Shown here: positions 60,676 to 64,000 of the stretch, in pieces
Layout: each line of letters begins with the position of its first letter
Position numbering within the stretch: position 1 is the first letter of the stretch
From: Cryptomeria japonica
Taxonomy: Eukaryota > Streptophyta > Pinopsida > Cupressales > Cupressaceae
Assembly (NCBI RefSeq): GCF_030272615.1
Contig: NC_081414.1
Span: 763,101,648 to 763,165,647 of the forward strand
DNA length: 64,000 nucleotides
Reading direction: 5' to 3'
Notes under the pieces: generated by a model
Seen by the model: the letters and a program-made list of their open reading frames with translations, nothing else
Told to the model about the DNA's origin: nothing
Databases searched by the model: none
Position numbers and translations under genes: made by a program

Positions 60676-61608
60676 TTGTGGTTATAGTTAATTAGATTTA
60701 GGGTTCAATTATAGATAAGGTTGGATTGTGGTAAGGGATTAATTATAGTTTAGGTCAAGATTAGAGTTTAATTAGGGTTAGGATTCAGTTAGGTTAGGGT
60801 TAGGGCTTAATTAGGTTTATAGAGTTCAATTACTGTTAGTGTTAGGTATAACATTTACTTAGGAGAAGGGTTTGATTAGGGTTAGGTTTAGGTCTAGGTT
60901 TCAATTATGTTTAGATTAGGGTTAGGCTTAAGTTTAGATTAGGGTTAGGGTGAAGTTTCTAGAAAAGTCTCAAGCTTAGATACATGTATGGTTTCTATTT
61001 GAGGACAATCCTTGGGGATTGGGTTCAATTAAAATTAGTGTTAGGGTTAGGGCTATGAGTCAATTAGGATAGGGTTAGTATTATAATTCAATTAGGGTTT
61101 AATTAAGGTTATAATTAGTGTTAGGATTTAAATAGGTTTAGTCTTTTAGGAAAAAGCATGTGTTAGGGTTAGGATTCTATAATAGATCTTAGATTTAAGG
61201 TTATGGTTAATATTTAATTAAGGTTAATACTGGTAGTTAGTTAAAGTTAGGATTAAGTTAGGGTTAGGGTTCAATCGGGTTTAGATTAGGGATTAGTTCA
61301 AGGTTAGTTTTGGGTTTAGGATTAAGGTTATGGTAGGGGTAGGGTTTAGTTTCAAGATGAGATTTAATAAATGTTATCTAGTGAATATTAGGGTTACGTT
61401 TTCATTAGGGTTCAATTATGGTTATATTGCTGTTAGCTTTGATGTTAGGTTAGGGTTGAAGTTAGGAAACAATTACAATTACTATTCTAGGTTAAATATT
61501 AGCATTAGGATTGAATTGGGATTTGAGATAGTATTACAATTCAGTCAAGATTCATTTAGGGTTAATGTTAATGTTATGATTCGAATGAGGTTAGGGTTAA
61601 TGTTAATG
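60676..61608 (+). repeat. Degenerate telomere-like repeats (G-rich strand)
   Basis: Over about 930 bp, units such as TTAGGG, TTTAGGG, GGTTAGGGTT and AATTAGGG recur irregularly, mixed with 'ttcaatta'. The orientation is G-rich on the plus strand, opposite to the tracts at 18.1 and 39.5 kb. An open frame at 61330-61650 is produced by the repeat itself. Confidence 0.75.
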
Positions 61609-61609
61609 T

Positions 61610-64000
61610 TTGAGAATGATTATGAAATTGGATGTGACAAAGGCGTGTGATCATGTACACTGGCGATTCTTGATGCTGATCCTCAAAAGGTACGGTTTTT
61701 ATGGGAAATGGATAGAGTGGGTTTTTTGCTGCATTTCATCCTCGTGCTACTCTATATTGATAAATGGCATTCCATGTGGGTTCTTTAATGGGGCGCAAGG
61801 TTTGGGTCAACGAGATCCCTTGTTGTCCTTTCTCCTTGTCCTAATGGATCTCGGATCTGGCACATACTTGCTCTCTCTCATCAGTTAATCATCGATGACA
61901 ATATCCTATATGGACAATCTACATTAGAAGAAGCCAAAATTATTAAACAAGTGCTTGGTGATTATTGCACTGCCTCTAGTCAACAAATAAATAAAGAAAT
62001 CAAATATTTACTACTTCAATACGAGCCCTCAAATGAAGCATCGGACTGTAACCCTTCTAGGTTTTAGAATGGAGAAACTACCAACCACCTATCTGGTTTC
62101 CCACTATTCAGTGGAACTGTCAGAAATAACCTGTAGGCAGCGACCGTAAAAAATTTTGCTAACTGGAGGGGCACGTGGTTATCAATGGTAGGAAGGCTGA
62201 CGACAACTAAATCCAAAAGGTATGCTACAGAAAATCACTAGTCAACAGCGAAGGTTCCTATGGGATGGTGCAATGATAAACATAGAATCCCTCTGCTACT
62301 ATGGGGTGGCACAGGTATCAGAGACATTCATATCTAAAACTGCGCATTGAGAGCCAAATTAGTTTGGTTGATGTACAAAGAATCCAATGCTCTATGGTGC
62401 CAAGTCGTCGAACACAGATATCTAGATAATGGAAAACCAGAAATAATACTAATTGTAGTAAATCCACCAAATGGTTCCGCAATTTAGAATTTAATGGTTA
62501 AATGTCGTGACCTCATCACTGGCCATTTATGGAGGGAGGGACGCCTTCTAGACGGACTCTTGTAAAGGATATCATCCGTTGGTAGATATCGATGGTTTGG
62601 CAGAGGCCGAAGATGTGGTCATCCGTATATATAGAGAGAAGCTTCAAGACGGTATGATAATTAGTTGGGACGAAAGGATGGCCAACTTCAAATGGAGGGA
62701 TTTCAGTATGCCAGACCATAGAATTAAACAAATTCTCTTGGATGAACTTATCAGACACCATGTGGTTATGACAAATGGCAAAGATGAAATCTTCTGGTTC
62801 GTGGCTAACTCGGGAAATTGCTCACCAAAGATGGGATATGGGATATCATAGAGAAAATGAAAGATGCTCATAGCTATCAGACTTAAGCTGGAATACCAAT
62901 ATTCTTCCTAAAGAAGGCTCCTTCCCCTGGATAGCAATACATAATAAGTTCTTGATAGGACAAATATTGATGAGGCTTGTCTTCATGGGTCCCTTTCGAT
63001 GCCCTCTTTGAAATCAACACGACGAAGATGTAGATCACCTTCTAGTGCAACGTGCAATGACACAAACATGCCGGAGGATCTTCTGTAGCAGACTTAATTG
63101 GTAAAGAGATATTTACTAGTTGGCCACCTTTAAATAATGGACAGAGTGGGTAGGTCTTTGGTATGCAACACTAGCCATGATCATATGGCAACTTTGAAGG
63201 GAAAGAAATAAGAGAATTTTTAAAGACAACGCTACTCCAATTGGCACCATACTAAACAAGATAGGAGGGAAAGGAATAAGAAATTTTTTAAAGACAAGGT
63301 TACTCCAATTGGCACCATACTAAACAACATAGAGATAGGTATTTATGAACATGTTTGAATGTCAAAGTTATGGACAAAAAGTACAATTGCTTTTCATGTT
63401 TGGATGACCAAATGACTAAAATTTGGAAACACCCAATCCCCTCAAAAGAGAGTATAATAAAAAATGAAGATAAATGCTCTACTATTGATTGTTGTCTTCT
63501 TTCATTTTGAATGTTGAAGTTAAATTTTGATGGCCCTTTCAGGGTCAATCCTGTTCCGTTATGACAGTGGTCTTCTTGTTCGGGGAATCCTGGTCCATTA
63601 TGACAGTGATCTTCTTGTTTGGGGGATCCATTAAGCTACATTATGGGTGGGTTTGATATTGCGTGAAGAGAAAAACATTTCCTCTCTGGACATCAAAGGG
63701 GATTCAATCAACATGGTAAAAGCAGTTTCCACCAATCGCGTGCCAAGCTGGAAGTCTCAAATGTGGTTAGATAGTATTCGAGCCATACTGGACGATATAG
63801 GAGACTATACTATTAAATAGTTTAATTTTTTTTTATCATGAAGCTAATAATGAAGTAGATCTTTTATCAAATCATTCAATTGTTCATCCATCATCTCAAA
63901 CATCGCTTCATCACATGTGGACCGGTCTCCAAACGAAACGGGTACATTTTCATCATGTGTGACTCTAGACTATGATCTGCTAAAAGTTGGTGAATGTGCA
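61610..64000 (+). mobile_element. LINE ORF2 relic running off the window
   Basis: RT domain at 61610-61915: motif A MKLDVTKACDHVHW with the catalytic D, motif B region GLGQRDPLLSFLLVL, and the IIDD box near 61888-61900 where FADD is usual. Then comes the post-RT part (GIRDIHI, NCALRAKLVWLMYKESNALW, about 62305-62400), a segment with DEIFWFVANSGNC near 62785-62825, a zinc-binding-like segment (62920-63060), and RNase H from 63518 (LNFDGPFRVNP) to HEANNEVDLLSNHS near 63838-63880. Many stops and frame changes. The N-terminal endonuclease is absent, replaced by telomere-like repeats. From 63676 it matches the start of the repeat at 16107. Confidence 0.85.
63676..64000 (+). repeat. LINE-tail repeat, copy 3 (cut by window end)
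   Basis: Matches 16107-16440 with about 10% differences; from about 63946 it also matches 37446 onward. This copy joins the tail repeat to a LINE RT, which identifies the other two copies as LINE 3' parts. Confidence 0.88.

Noticed and set aside
61330-61609. Plus-strand open frame upstream of the LINE RT
   Set aside because: Generated by telomere-like repeats; the real RT similarity begins only at about 61610.

Overview
The window reads as plant nuclear DNA, most likely from a large, repeat-rich genome such as a conifer. That is inferred from AT-rich sequence, old nested LTR retrotransposons, plant-type LINEs carrying an RNase H domain, a plant-type Helitron with RPA70-like sequence, and F-box and ankyrin gene relics. 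No bacterial-style operon, CRISPR array, rRNA or convincing tRNA gene was seen. I found no clearly intact cellular gene. Almost everything is a mobile element or a decayed gene.

Layout. 1-5.6 kb: a lone copia-type LTR with primer-binding site, an RNase H fragment and a ~643-bp tandem duplication. 5.67-13.13 kb: a complete but dead Ty1/copia element on the minus strand (two ~1.46-kb LTRs, PBS, polypurine tract, gag-pol with 12 stops and a frameshift), inserted beside an ankyrin-repeat pseudogene (13.2-13.8 kb). 13.9-16.1 kb: relics of further copia elements. 16.1-18.7 kb: a LINE-tail repeat with degenerate telomere-like sequence. A second copy lies at 37.4-44.1 kb, split by a 4.1-kb LINE. 20.2-21.3 kb: a nearly full-length F-box gene with one frameshift. 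21.9-25.5 kb: duplicated leader-like modules and a 949-bp terminal-inverted-repeat element full of GTTCGAGCGAA-type hairpins. 26.4-37.2 kb: a decayed Helitron neighbourhood, with a small proline-rich ORF relic, an RPA70-like gene with all four OB-fold regions and visible introns, then a Rep (HUH, two-tyrosine)-PIF1 helicase pseudogene.

39.7-43.8 kb: a LINE that itself carries a 1.52-kb mini LTR element (perfect 5-bp target duplication GAAGG). That mini element holds a 223-bp inverted repeat with ~5% mismatch. 44.1-45.4 kb: an unrecognised decayed ORF on the minus strand. 45.6-60.6 kb is a three-level nest: a minus-strand LINE is split by a second copia element (46.24-60.38 kb), whose left LTR is split by a Ty3/gypsy element (46.58-54.41 kb, perfect duplication ATTAA). 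The gypsy element has a long gag-plus-protease-like frame but no reverse transcriptase or integrase. 60.7-64 kb: ~0.9 kb of degenerate telomere-like repeats followed by another LINE running off the window end.

Relative ages from by-eye LTR comparison fit the nesting: first copia about 10% LTR divergence, second copia about 4%, inner gypsy about 3%. The most unusual signals are the hairpin-forming mini LTR element, the Helitron/RPA70 unit, the pol-less gypsy element with a degenerate protease catalytic triplet, and the hairpin-rich TIR element.
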